Assembly (NCBI RefSeq): GCF_002776525.5
Contig: NC_045436.1
Location: 52,277,514-52,341,513 of the forward strand
Direction: 5' to 3'
DNA from: Piliocolobus tephrosceles
Lineage: Eukaryota > Chordata > Mammalia > Primates > Cercopithecidae
Length of the DNA: 64,000 nucleotides
Below, in pieces: positions 1 through 9,540 of this stretch. The translations under genes and the position numbers were made by a program. How positions within the stretch are numbered: the stretch's first letter is position 1; the number at the start of each line of letters is the position of its first letter. The notes under the pieces were generated by a model that was not told where the DNA came from, searched no databases, and was given only the letters and a program-made list of their open reading frames with translations.

Positions 1-58
1 TTTTAGAGGTGAAGGACAGGATTGTGGTGAGGGTTTCAAAGGTGTATATGTTCAAACC
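1..58 (+). mobile_element. Possible L1 3' UTR tail fragment
   Basis: The opening bases ('tggtgagggtttcaaaggtg' then 'tatatgttcaaacc') resemble the end of an L1M-type 3' UTR. The element would continue upstream, outside the window. It is too short to assign firmly. Confidence 0.35.

Positions 59-86
<28 letters not shown>
59..86. repeat. (TA)n microsatellite
   Basis: An uninterrupted TA run directly follows the possible L1 tail. It is a simple repeat, probably grown from AT-rich sequence at the end of that element. Confidence 0.9.
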
Positions 87-90
<4 letters not shown>

Positions 91-289
91 GCTTTTGGTA
101 ATAAAAAAGGATGAGTTTCTGCAACATGATTTAAGTGTGTATAAAATGATTTAATGAATTAAATAAATTAGTTACTACCTGAGACAACACATACATCAAT
201 CTTAGTACATGATACATAAGCACTCAAGTAAATATTCATAATTACTATTATTCCTAGAATGTTTCTGGTCATCCAAAACGTTATAGTAA

Positions 290-495
290 CAAACACACCA
301 ATTATTAATTATTGACTATCTTCCAGGTACTAGGTTAGATGTTTTATATTTAACAATAATCTCATCACAACTTTGAAATAGAAGTATTTATATTTTTTTT
401 ATTATTATTATTTGACCAGGAATCACAGAATCCAGAATTCAAATCTGATTTTGTCTGACTTTAAGCCCAGCTTCTCTCTATTGACCAGCCATTTT
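290..495 (+). mobile_element. MIR SINE
   Basis: The stretch reads like the MIR core and 3' half. It has 'ccaggtactaggttagatgttttatat' style text (the 'ggcactgtgctaagcactttacat' segment), then 'aataatctcatcacaac', then the 'gaattcaaatctg...tctgacttt' tail. MIRs are ancient tRNA-derived mammalian SINEs with no coding capacity. The copy is heavily diverged, which fits its age. Confidence 0.65.
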
Positions 496-574
496 ACTAT
501 TATCCAAATCTCAAGATGCATAGAATACACATGCATAGAATACAATTTCATGTTAAGGTTTAAGTACATTTAAT

Positions 575-1010
575 TCATTTATGGAATCCCAAAATTTAGT
601 GGAATAAAACATCTATCCACCAGAGGACATGAATGCTGAGGACTGGAATCAGCTGACGTCTCACTCACTTTTCTGGCTGGCTGTTGACGAAAACTTACAT
701 GTGGCCACTCCATGTATTCTGGGTTTCCTACAGTAAGTGGCTGGTTTCCAGGGCAAACATACCACAAAGGACAGGGTCAAACTGAAGGCATGTCCTCCTC
801 ATGACCTGGCCTCCTGAATCACAGAGCATCACTTCTTTTGTAGTCTATTGATTTGAATAGTCACAAGCACACTGAGGTTCCAGGGAAGAGAAAATAAACT
901 GTACCTCCCGAAGAGAAGTGGCAAAGTTCTAAAACAGCATTTGTGGCCAGAAATAGTCCTGTGGCAAATTTTGGAAATTACCATCTGCCACAGTTTTACA
1001 AATAGTAATT
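575..1010 (+). repeat. Ancient dispersed repeat, family not named
   Basis: The order of phrases ('ctggctggctgttg', 'acatgtggccactccatgt', 'ggctggtttccagggc', 'atgacctggcctcctgaatcacag', 'gaagagaagtggcaaag', 'atttgtggcca') matches a very common old mammalian interspersed repeat that I recognise but cannot name with certainty. No coding potential is evident; the 62-residue minus-strand ORF at 579-767 is incidental. Its right end overlaps the first copy of the duplicated block described at 946-1159. Confidence 0.5.
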
Positions 1011-1159
1011 ATTTAAAACAAAGAAACCATTTGTATGTAAACACAAAAGTGAAAATGTGATGGCCTAGTGTGCTAAACATTTATGAAGCTTTCTCCAATA
1101 AAAGTATTGCCTCCAAGGCCTTGTGCAATATGTTAGATCAATACAGTTCAGTTGAATTT
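946..1159 (+). repeat. Duplicated block, copy A
   Basis: This block aligns with 2501-3053 once the Alu and its TTTA tail in the second copy are removed. Shared landmarks in the same order are 'gccagaaa', 'tcctgtggcaaa', 'taccatctg', 'taattatttaa', 'gtgaaaatg', 'gtgagctaaa'-like text and 'ttagatcaatac'. By eye identity is roughly 70-75%. The shared region runs past the end of the ancient repeat and into the start of a hAT-type transposon. That favours duplication of a genomic block over two independent insertions. Confidence 0.6.
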
Positions 1160-1322
1160 CTGTGACAATGAAAATATTTTATGTCTGTTGTGTCCAAAGG
1201 TAGCTGCTAGCCATCTGTGGCTATTGAACTCTTGAATGTGGCTAGCGCAACTATGGAACTATGTTTTAAATTTTATTTAATTTTAGATAATTTAAATTTA
1301 AATGCCCACAGAATTGTATGCT
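1144..1322 (+). mobile_element. hAT-Charlie-like nonautonomous DNA transposon, 3' end lost
   Basis: The sequence begins 'cagttcag' and contains 'ggtagctgctagccat', 'tgtggctattgaactcttga' and 'aatgtggctagcgcaact', then an A/T-rich 'ttttatttaattttag' run. This is the familiar MER-type hAT element whose ends pair as 'ggtagcc..agccacatgtggct'. It has no transposase. It is cut at 1322/1323 by the THE1-type LTR. Confidence 0.6.
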
Positions 1323-1683
1323 TGATATGATCTGACTCTGTGTCCTCACCGGAATCTCATCTTGAATTGTAATTCCCATGTTTTATGGGAGAGACACCAT
1401 GGGAGGCGATTAGATCATGGGGACAGTCCCCTCATGCTGTTGTGATGAGAACACATCACATGAGAACTGATGGTTTGATAAGGGGCATTTCTCCACTTTA
1501 CTTTGCACTTCTCTCTCCTGCCACCATGTGAATAAGGATGTATTTGCTTTCCCTTCTTCCATGATTATAAGTTTCTGAGGCCTCCCTAGCAATGTAGAAC
1601 TGTGAGTCAGTGAAACTTCTTTTGTTTACAAATTACCCAGTATCAGGTATGTTCTTATAGCAGTATGAGAATGAACAAATACA
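1323..1683 (+). mobile_element. Solo LTR, ERVL-MaLR (THE1/MST type)
   Basis: The LTR begins 'tgatatgatctg' and ends '...aacaaataca', with the MaLR hallmarks 'tctcatcttgaattgtaa', 'ctgatggttt', 'ccaccatgtgaa', 'ggcctcc', 'aactgtgagtca' and 'aaattacccagta'. Length (361 bp) is normal for THE1/MST. No internal sequence follows, so it is a solo LTR left by recombination. The flanking 5-mers ('atgct' and 'gtggt') agree at only three of five positions, so the target duplication is decayed or my boundary is off. Confidence 0.85.
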
Positions 1684-2544
1684 GTGGTATTCATATATTT
1701 TTATTTCTTATGTGAGATGTTAGCATTAATATGATGGTCAAATACAGAGGTAATTCAAGTAGCATAGACTCCCAAATAAAACTTGAGATGAATATAAAAA
1801 TTGAGTATCAATATACTATAACTGCATTTTTTACTAAATTGAGTTTGTTCCCAATAATACAGTAAACATTAATAATGTTCAGTCAGTTTCTAATTTAGTT
1901 AGAAATTGCTAATTTTAAATCAAAATTTAAGAAATTTTTTTAAAAACATGCATTTTATGGTAATAGGGCACTAATAATTGAGAGGTCAGTAACTTGTTTT
2001 AATCTCTAATATTAATGGTCTTAGTGTTGCTTTATATAATCTTTAAAATGCATTACAAAAGTATATTTTATGAATAAAAGCAGTCTCAGATTGGGTCTAT
2101 AAAAAATGGAGACACTTATTTGCTGGGTGCAGGGAGAAGCAAATATTTGGCTAATAATGAACTAAGTCAGTCAGATCTATTTTATTGCATCCTTTAGATG
2201 GTTTAGAATGCTTCTAAAATGGTTGCTCATTTAAATGGAACAGAGACTTTTGAAAAATATCAATGCCCAAGTCCGTTCCCCAGATATTCTAATTTAATTG
2301 ACTTGGGAAGAACATTAGTATTCTGTAAAATAACGTAAGTAATTTGAATATGTAACCTGGATGGAGAATCATGGCTATAGACAAGATTGTAAGCTAAAAT
2401 AAATTTAGTAGAAATATGTTTAATATATACATATACATATGGCTATTACAACATTAATTCATAATGACTATATTATTGAAAACACATCTATCACACTGGG
2501 GCCAGAAAGAATCCTGTGGCAAACTCTGGAAAAATACCATCTGT
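1684..2544. other. AT-rich sequence, nothing recognised
   Basis: I see no gene, clear repeat or RNA in this stretch. It may be remote continuation of the elements on either side. Confidence 0.6.
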
Positions 2545-2545
2545 C

Positions 2546-2588
<43 letters not shown>

Positions 2589-2597
2589 CTTATTTAA
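2545..2597. repeat. (TTTA)n tetranucleotide repeat at an Alu tail
   Basis: About a dozen TTTA units form the degenerate poly(A) tail (antisense) of the adjoining Alu. This is a common way for Alu tails to turn into microsatellites. The two ORFs here that contain runs of L-F-I-Y are translations of this repeat, not proteins. Confidence 0.9.
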
Positions 2598-2880
2598 GAC
2601 GGAGTTTCATTCTTATTGCCCAGGCTGGAGTGCAGTGGTACCATCTTGGCTCAGCGCAACCTCCGCCTCCTGGGTTCAAGCAATTCTCCTGCCTCAGCCT
2701 CCCGAGTAGCTGGGATCACAGGCATCTACTGACCATGCCTGGGTAATTTTTGTATTATTAGTAGAGACAGGGTTTCTCCATGTTGGTCAGGCTGGTCTGG
2801 AACTCTTAACCTCAGGTGACCCGCCAACCTCAGCCTCCCAAAGTGCTGGGATTATAGGCATGAGCCACCACAAGGGGCCC
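2598..2880 (-). mobile_element. Alu (AluS/J-like), antisense
   Basis: Read in antisense it shows 'gacggagtttcattcttattgcccaggctggagtgcagtgg' and ends 'gggattataggcatgagccacca'. Both arms are present. Divergence and loss of most CpGs suggest an AluS or AluJ age class. Confidence 0.92.
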
Positions 2881-3053
2881 ATACTTTTATAAATAATAAT
2901 TATTTTAACCAAAGAATTAAGATTTACATATAAACACTAATGTGAAAATGCAGTGACCTTAGTGAGCTAAAAATTCATAAATATTTTCCAAATAAAGTAT
3001 ATCTCCTAAATGCCTGGTATAATATATTAGATCAATACTGTCCAGTAAAATTT

Positions 3054-4145
3054 AAATTCCATATATCCAATGATCATACATCTAATGAAAACTTATATGT
3101 AATTAAAAAATATATCTAATGAAAACACATATCTAATGAAAAATCTTATTTAGCAGTGCACAATAAAAGTAGAATGTAAGCATTAATTTTGCTCTTAAAT
3201 TGAGCTCCTCAGAATGATTTTATAAGAAGTCAAATGTAACAATTATTGCTATGAGTGATTTAAGAAAGTCAAACCTGTAAACATGTATTCAATCAAAATT
3301 AATATCCAAATTTGGTTACTGTTTTTCTCCTTCTTCCAAACTAACATAATAGAAGATAGAAAACCAATACATTTAATCTTTAAATAGCATGAAAATCCAC
3401 ATAGGGAAATTTGAGTATACCTTTATTTAAATTATAGTCCAACAATTAAATGTGCTGTAAGGCTGCCATTCTTTTGGGAATATCTCATCATCCATCTCTT
3501 GTGTTAGTTCACTAACACAAATCTATACAAATTATCCCATCTGTGGATTAAGAAGGTGGTGATTTAAAGACAAAGTGGCTAATCTAGCTATTTGATCCCA
3601 ATGATAATTATAAATTGATATCTGTATTGGGATAAGTAACAGGCAACTGAAAGAGGTCAACAATAAAGGGTTCATTATATCGTTAACAAGAATGCTGGCA
3701 GCAGAGGTACTCGGGGAACAAATGACAGAACTCTAGCTCGGTCTTAAGACCCTAGATCAGTTTCTCTGCTTTCCCTTGCCTTCTCCTCATAGTTCCAAGA
3801 AGGCTGTTCCATATTAGATATTGCTTGCAAAAGGAAAATATCCAGAGCAAAAGAGGATCCATGCTCTTGTTTGTTTGGTGTACGTTTTTCAGAGTAACAA
3901 CATGTTATTCTGTCCTCAAAATAGTCCCTATGGTGCTTTGTTTAGGGTTGCGACACATCCCCCTGCTTAAACAGTGACAGGAAAGGGAAATTAAATTATC
4001 ATGCTTGGGTTAGTCTAATCAACCTTTGTCCCCTGGGGCTGGGAAGGGATCATAATTAACATGACCAACCAAAATGTGAACAAAGTATGGGTTTGCTAGC
4101 AAGGAGAAAGCAGAAAAAAAGTTGTTGCATACACCACACGGGGGC
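3054..4145. other. Unassigned sequence with a possible ancient repeat
   Basis: There is a short run of 'atctaatgaaaa' repeats near 3077-3140. From about 3680 to 4090 the text ('ggcagcagaggtactcggggaac', 'gttgcgacacatccccctgct', 'ctttgtcccctggggctggg') has the look of a dispersed ancient repeat, but I cannot name it. No gene is visible. Confidence 0.4.
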
Positions 4146-4149
4146 CTCT

Positions 4150-4260
4150 CAAATGTTAATACTCATACAATTACCTAGGGATCTTGTTAAATGCAGATTC
4201 TGATTTAATATGCTCCCAGGTGATACTGATGCTGCCAATTTGTGGGCCACAGTTTAAACA
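4150..4260 (+). mobile_element. MER5A-like hAT-Charlie fragment
   Basis: It contains 'gatcttgttaaatgcagatt' followed by 'tcccaggtgatactgatgct' and a decayed 'gtgggccacagttt'. This matches the layout of MER5A, an old nonautonomous hAT-Charlie element, with an internal deletion. Confidence 0.6.
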
Positions 4261-5111
4261 GAAAGGGAACAAACTACCAACTAAATTCCCACAGGTATTC
4301 CTTTCATAATATTTTCTTTTTTGTTTAATATTAATATTTTCAAGTATAGAAACCAAAATATAATTTTTGAAGTTCTTGTTAAAATGGACCAATAAATCAA
4401 ACAAATGGGTGTTTTTCAATATATATGTATAAAATATCATTATATAGCCAAACAAAATCTGTGTTTATTGTCCACATAGACACATAAACTTAGAGTTTAC
4501 CAATGAGAAATATAATGTATAAGCCATAGCATAATATATGAATAAAAAGATTTATAAACTTTTAACTCATAAAACGTATTTCGATTTCATTTATTATAAG
4601 TCAAGACCCAGTTAGAATTTTTATACTTAATCCTAAAATTTTTAGAAATTATTATAGCTCATAAATTTTTATTTTATTTGGAAAGAAAATACATTTTTAC
4701 TAAAAAAATTGTATTTCTCAATCAACCAGTCTTCCAATTACTAAAAATATACTGAGCCCCTTATTTTAGCAACTTTAAAAATGGACTTTCTCAAATTTGC
4801 TTTTGTTAAAAAATTATTTTCAAATTTCCTAATAATTGTGAATTATGACCAAGATATATGTGATGCATAACTCAGTCAAATTTACTTTATGGAAATGTAA
4901 ACACGTATCTTCAAATTCTCCATCAGAAACCTGACACCAAACTCTATTAACTTCTCAATACCTTATTTGCAATATATCAGAAGCTAATATCTTCAAAGAC
5001 AAATTATTTCAAAATTATATATCCTGCAACCGGTAAATCCTCATAGGCACAAGTCTTAGGATATTCTGTAGTTCTTTAAAAGTCCCCAATAAGTATTTCT
5101 CCAAGTCATAG
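4261..5111. other. Very AT-rich sequence, nothing recognised
   Basis: Long A/T stretches are present without simple-repeat periodicity. The 94-residue minus-strand ORF at 4171-4455 is low complexity (N, I, K, Y rich) and starts inside the MER5A-like fragment, so I do not call it a gene. Confidence 0.6.
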
Positions 5112-5389
5112 TGTTAGATACAGCAGGTAGTTAGGCAGACATAAGCCCGGCAGGAGAGCCTCTCCCGACCCTAGGTAACTCAGGGGACCATCAGGTGATG
5201 GTCAGATGGTTGTTAAATTGTGTCGCTGAAATTATAATTGGTCAAAGCTGGTGCCAGGGACCGGCAGTCTCCCAATAAATAGGAAACTCCTGGAGCTGTG
5301 GAGGAGCAGCAGCATTCCCATAAGATCTCAGGGGTTGAGCTAGAGGGCTCAAGCATGCGCTAAGAGGCAAAATGACAAATTTTAACCGG

Positions 5390-5397
5390 TATATAAC
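5390..5397 (+). promoter_or_regulatory. TATA-like box of the ERV1-type LTR
   Basis: 'tatataac' lies about 300 bp upstream of the LTR's AATAAA, which is a sensible spacing for U3 promoter and R/U5. Activity is inferred from position only. Confidence 0.45.
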
Positions 5398-5693
5398 CTT
5401 CCTCTGGGAATTTTTGTCTAATGAGGGGAAAACACCTCAAGTGAGCATGCGCACAACTTCAGTAACCACACTGTGTATGCACCCCTTCCCAACGGCTGGC
5501 AGGACACTGTGCATGTGGACAGCCTGCCCCGAGGGAGAAATCAAGGGAGGAGAAACTCAAATCCCGGAATCAAGTTAATGTATTAAAATCCCAAACCAAA
5601 GGTTGGACGGTGCACTTGGCTCTCTCAAGGCACCCACTTGACCCCTCTTCCAAATGTGCTTTGCTTCCTTGCACTACGGCTCTAAAAGTTTTA

Positions 5694-5699
5694 AATAAA
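5694..5699 (+). terminator. Polyadenylation signal of the ERV1-type LTR
   Basis: AATAAA sits in 'ttttaaataaactctcactt', a context typical of ERV1 LTRs where the signal precedes the end of R. Confidence 0.5.
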
Positions 5700-6109
5700 C
5701 TCTCACTTTTGCTCTAACACTTGCCTCAGTCTCTCCCTCTGCCTTAAACATACTTCTGCCCCTCAGCCAAATTCTTTCCTTCTAGGAAGCAAGGATCACG
5801 TTCGCTGCAGATTCGCATTGGTAACAATAGTACTTGGAAGCATGGTTCTGCATGTCCAAGCAAATTTTCTGAGAGCCCGTCTTGTAAATCTGCTTCATCA
5901 CCCTTTTCTGACTCCGTCTCTGTTCTGGCAGAGTGAGTCCTTAAATCCCTTTTGGAATCCTCTGGTGGAACTGCTGGTTATTTTAATTAATGCTGTACAT
6001 CTGTATTTTTTCTTCATACCTCATCAAACTTATGATGCTCAAAGCAGGCAATCCAAGAAAATTCACTCTTCAAAAATAGCTGCCTAATTTTGTGTGGTGT
6101 TTTTCAGTT

Positions 6110-6265
6110 AGTTGTTTAAAGAGTTCCAGGTTTGTAAAGTAAGGGAAAAATAAGCAAGTGGGAAACTCATGTGTTTTATTCCCTATTGGATCCCTAGTGT
6201 CCAGAACAGTGTCTGGCAGGTAATAGGTGTTCAGTGGGTGGGTGAATGAACACACATTTCTGTTA
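6110..6265 (+). mobile_element. L2 LINE 3' end fragment
   Basis: 'tccctagtgtccagaacagt', 'gtctggcaggtaataggtgt' and 'tgaatgaac' match the 3' terminus of L2, an old CR1-clade LINE. Sequence back to about 5840 may belong to the same copy but is too diverged to claim. Confidence 0.6.
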
Positions 6266-7689
6266 ACACAATACAATTTTCCTTCTTCATTTACTCAACC
6301 AGTATTTGAAAACAATTTCAACTTGGTTAGGAACACCAGATAGTGATGAGATGCTAATGATCTGCATGAGGTGTTTTTCTATATTATAGTATCTTTTTAA
6401 ATATCTTTGTAATGTCTTCTTTGAATAGCTTAGAAATGTTTTACACACAGTAGGGCATAATTTTCCTACTACTTCAATAACTGATTAGGTGCAAAGACCC
6501 TCCAATGTATACTTAGAAAAATATTTGTGCTGATTAATGAGGAAGTTTAGAATAAGTTTTGCAAATACTACTTTCAAAATTTTTATCATCCTCCACATAG
6601 ATTATATTCTGCATATTTATACTGTGGCTCATGCTGCACAGACAGTTCTTATTTTTCTTCTTTTTTTTTTTTTTTCTGCAGGCAGCATAAAACAGAATAA
6701 TGCTTTTTCATTATCATGATGTATGCAACCAGGGTGCTAAACTCCTAAATAAGGACCAGGCAACAAAATTATAGATCTTCTTAATAATGCCATATTTTAT
6801 GTTAATTCTTTAATACTACATACTTACTTTAAACAGGAAAATGAGAGTCTATGTCCTATAATTGTGCAAATATATTGGCAACATTATTTGCTTAGTATAA
6901 TAATCTAACATTTCCTCCTTTTGAATGGTTCACATTTTAGTCCTACCCATTGTGCTTCCAAACACCATTAGATCAAGAAAACATGATAGAAAAAAAAAAA
7001 AAAAAAAAAAAAAAAACAGTAAGTATCTGTTAGATCAACAATTGTCAAGTCCTAAGTTTCCTCATTTGTGAAGGTGAGTACTGGACTAATATGGCTAAAA
7101 CTGCCAGCGATTGACCAAAGTTTGTCTACCTCCAGAGTGCAGAGTTGTCATCAGAAGGCCAGGGCTATGTTTTCTTGCTCTTCTCACATCTATTTGTAGC
7201 CCTATAAAATATGAACAGAAGTGATGAGTATCCCTTTCTGACAAGGGCATTTAAGGAGCAGATGAGGAAGCTTCTCCACACTTCTGTTCCACTGCCCAGA
7301 TGCAGAGGACTTCAAAGTCCTGGAGGACTGGGGAGTCAAAAGATGTTAGAAAACTAAGTTTCAGAGTCACTGCATGGGAGAGATCTACCCACTAATTAAG
7401 AACACCTGCATTAGGAAGTGTAATAAGTGACAAACTATTCTGTGATGCCACTGTTATTTTGGAGTTTCCTTGCTTTACCAGCTAGAATTATCCTAAAGAA
7501 ACTACTGATCACTGTAATTCTACTTCGTAGAACTCAAATATTACATCAGTAAGTATCCAAAACAATACTAAAATCTAAATACAGTTCCAGTGCACATATA
7601 ATTGAGACATTAGTAATGTTGATGACTGTAGGCTTTTGCTATTAAATTATGGATAATTACTAAATAATTAGCAAATGCCATAAAAATAA
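6266..7689. other. Unassigned AT-rich sequence with poly(T) and poly(A) runs
   Basis: It holds a T-run at about 6659-6676 and a 27-base A-run at 6990-7016. No gene, RNA or named repeat is visible elsewhere in the stretch. Confidence 0.6.
6990..7016 (+). repeat. Isolated poly(A) tract
   Basis: Twenty-seven consecutive A residues with no recognisable retroelement upstream. The 9-mer 'ttagatcaa' occurs on both sides (6968-6976 and 7030-7038), but neither copy touches the tract. Confidence 0.9.
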
Positions 7690-7835
7690 GTATTGTCGGC
7701 CAGAAACTATAGATTCATTTAAATGTTACAATGATCCTGTGAATTAGTTATTATTTTCCTTCATTATACAAATGTAGTAACTGAAGCTCAAGAAAGAGAA
7801 TTTTCCCAAAGTTTTAGACTTGATAAATACAGGAT
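7690..7835 (+). mobile_element. MIR SINE fragment
   Basis: 'caatgatcctgtgaattagt', then 'attattttccttcattatac', then 'gtaactgaagctcaagaaag' matches the MIR 3' half (the 'cctatgaggtaggtactattatta...gaggcacagagag' segment). Confidence 0.65.
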
Positions 7836-8404
7836 TTTGAAATTTTATCTTCTAAAATAGCTCATTATGCAAATATTTCATTTTGCCTCTTCCTTTCATC
7901 ACCAATATTTGACAGCAGTCTATACATCATGCTTCCAGTTTCTGGCCAACACTGCGTTCTACTGATTCTTGTAATCAGACTGTAATCTATTACTTTGTTG
8001 AAACTAGTCAATTCAACTTCATTTTCACAGATTTAAGAAGAATACAGATGATGAGGACAATCTCAGAGAGGTATTCTGTTAAAATAAAAATAGAGAATAA
8101 TATGTCTTTTGCTAGTATTTGTGTAAAAATTAAAAGAGGAATAATGTATATACTTGCATATATGTAGAACAACATGAAAAACAATATAAAAGCCTTGTGA
8201 TTTGTTCTCTGACCTGGAATACAAGATAAAGACGTTTGCATTTCATCGCAAACTTTTAGTAACTTTTGAATTTTTGTGTTTTATTCAGAAAAAATATAAA
8301 CCACACATTTGATTTTATAACAAATGAATAGCCACATTCATTATTTAGGGTACTGCTATATTAGACACTTATGACCAAATTTTTTTTCTAGATAATTTCT
8401 ATTG
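7836..8404. other. AT-rich sequence, nothing recognised
   Basis: No feature is supported. The 77-residue minus-strand ORF at 8008-8241 is hydrophobic only because of the A/T composition. Confidence 0.55.
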
Positions 8405-8700
8405 TTCATGCTCATGATTTTTCTACCTGAAGTGTCTTCTTTGTTCCAAAATCCTATTCATTATTCAAGATCATTTAAAGTTTATCTGGAGTCTTCTGTG
8501 GTTTCCTCAACATCACAGAAAAATAAAATCATACTCAAGTGTGTAATTCTCTTTATCTCTCATAATACTGGATTACTTATTCTTTGGTAAGACCTGGATA
8601 TATGAGTTTCAGATCATAAATCCTTGAAATTAGGAATTATCTTGTTTTCATCTTCGTTCAACAAAGTCTAGTCGTATTTGGGGTAGAGTAACCCAATAAA
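8405..8700 (+). mobile_element. L2 LINE 3' fragment
   Basis: It follows the L2 order: a 'gaagtgtcttc...cattattcaagatcatttaaa' stretch, then 'gtgtaattctctttatctct', then the 'ccttgaaattaggaattatc...gttttcatcttcg' ending that corresponds to the 'ccttgagggcagggac' tail. It is old and diverged, so the call rests on order rather than identity. Confidence 0.5.
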
Positions 8701-9494
8701 TTACTGAGCTCTGGTTGAGTTATTCCTCATGTGATATATGAAGTGATGTTTTCCAATTTACCCATCAATGGTTCAGATCTAGAAAACCTTCTTATACTTG
8801 TCTTTCCCTCTCTAATCATGCATCAAAAAAAAGTGACAAAAGAGTTTTTTGCAATAGTACTTAACAGAACATTTTTATTGAACCATTTATAGAAAGTGAA
8901 ATCATAAGGCATGGTAAAAGTCCCATTTTATCAGCAGCATCAATTTTTAAAACTTATTTGTCAATTCTGACACCACTAAAACACTAAGAAATATTTAAAC
9001 AAGCCAATTGAGTAGACTATTGAAAGACTATAAGTGAAATACTTAGGGCTTAAAGTCATTGTATAGATTTTTATTACTATAGATTTCAGAGTAATAAAAA
9101 ATTGTCCACAATATGAGTGAATAATGTAATAAATTCCTAATTTAGATGACTTAAATCATAGCTTAGAAATTTGTTAATGATAAAGTATGAGAAACTATGG
9201 CTAAGACAACATTCCAGACAAAACTACTGAGATGTGAAAAAGAGAACTACATACAACGACAGCACTTGGGCAATAAATCTTTGCATCCTCCCAGACGATT
9301 GTGTTGTCCAGTATAAAATATGTATGATAGATTTATATGCCTCCCTTCTATGCAATGTTTACATAACTTGTTTAGCTGGGTACCTAGATCACATCATTAA
9401 TCTTCAGAAGAGTCATTTTTGTTAATTATTCTTCACAATACTTAAAGAGAAAAATCTTTATTATTAATCAACTCATTAAAGGTAAATAAAATAG
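8701..9494. other. AT-rich sequence, nothing recognised
   Basis: No gene or named repeat is supported here. Confidence 0.55.
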
Positions 9495-9528
<34 letters not shown>

Positions 9529-9540
9529 CACACATACAGA
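9495..9540. repeat. (CA)n(TA)n compound microsatellite
   Basis: About ten CA units pass directly into TA units and back to CA. It is likely to vary in length between individuals. Confidence 0.95.

Larger units (their letters stand above)
2501..3053 (+). repeat. Duplicated block, copy B, split by an Alu
   Basis: This is the counterpart of 946-1159. Homology runs from 'gccagaaagaatcctgtggc' to the (TTTA)n at 2545, resumes at about 2881 after the Alu, and continues to 'ttagatcaatactgtccagt'. The last part enters the start of the same hAT-type element as in copy A. The Alu is absent from copy A, so the duplication predates the Alu or copy A was never a target. Confidence 0.6.
5112..5826 (+). mobile_element. 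Complete solo LTR, ERV1 (gammaretrovirus-like) type
   Basis: A 715-bp block begins 'tgttagata', ends 'ttggtaaca' and is flanked on both sides by the 4-bp repeat 'atag' (5108-5111 and 5827-5830). TG...CA ends with a 4-bp target duplication are what ERV1 LTRs show. Inside is a TATA-like 'tatataac' at 5390 and an AATAAA at 5694, followed by a pyrimidine-rich U5. It is less AT-rich than its surroundings and keeps several CpGs. No internal retroviral sequence remains. I do not assign a subfamily. The 68-residue ORF at 5372-5578 is incidental. Confidence 0.75.

Noticed and set aside
6659..6676. T-run that might mark an antisense retroelement tail
   Set aside because: No Alu, L1 or other retroelement follows the run, and no flanking duplication was found.
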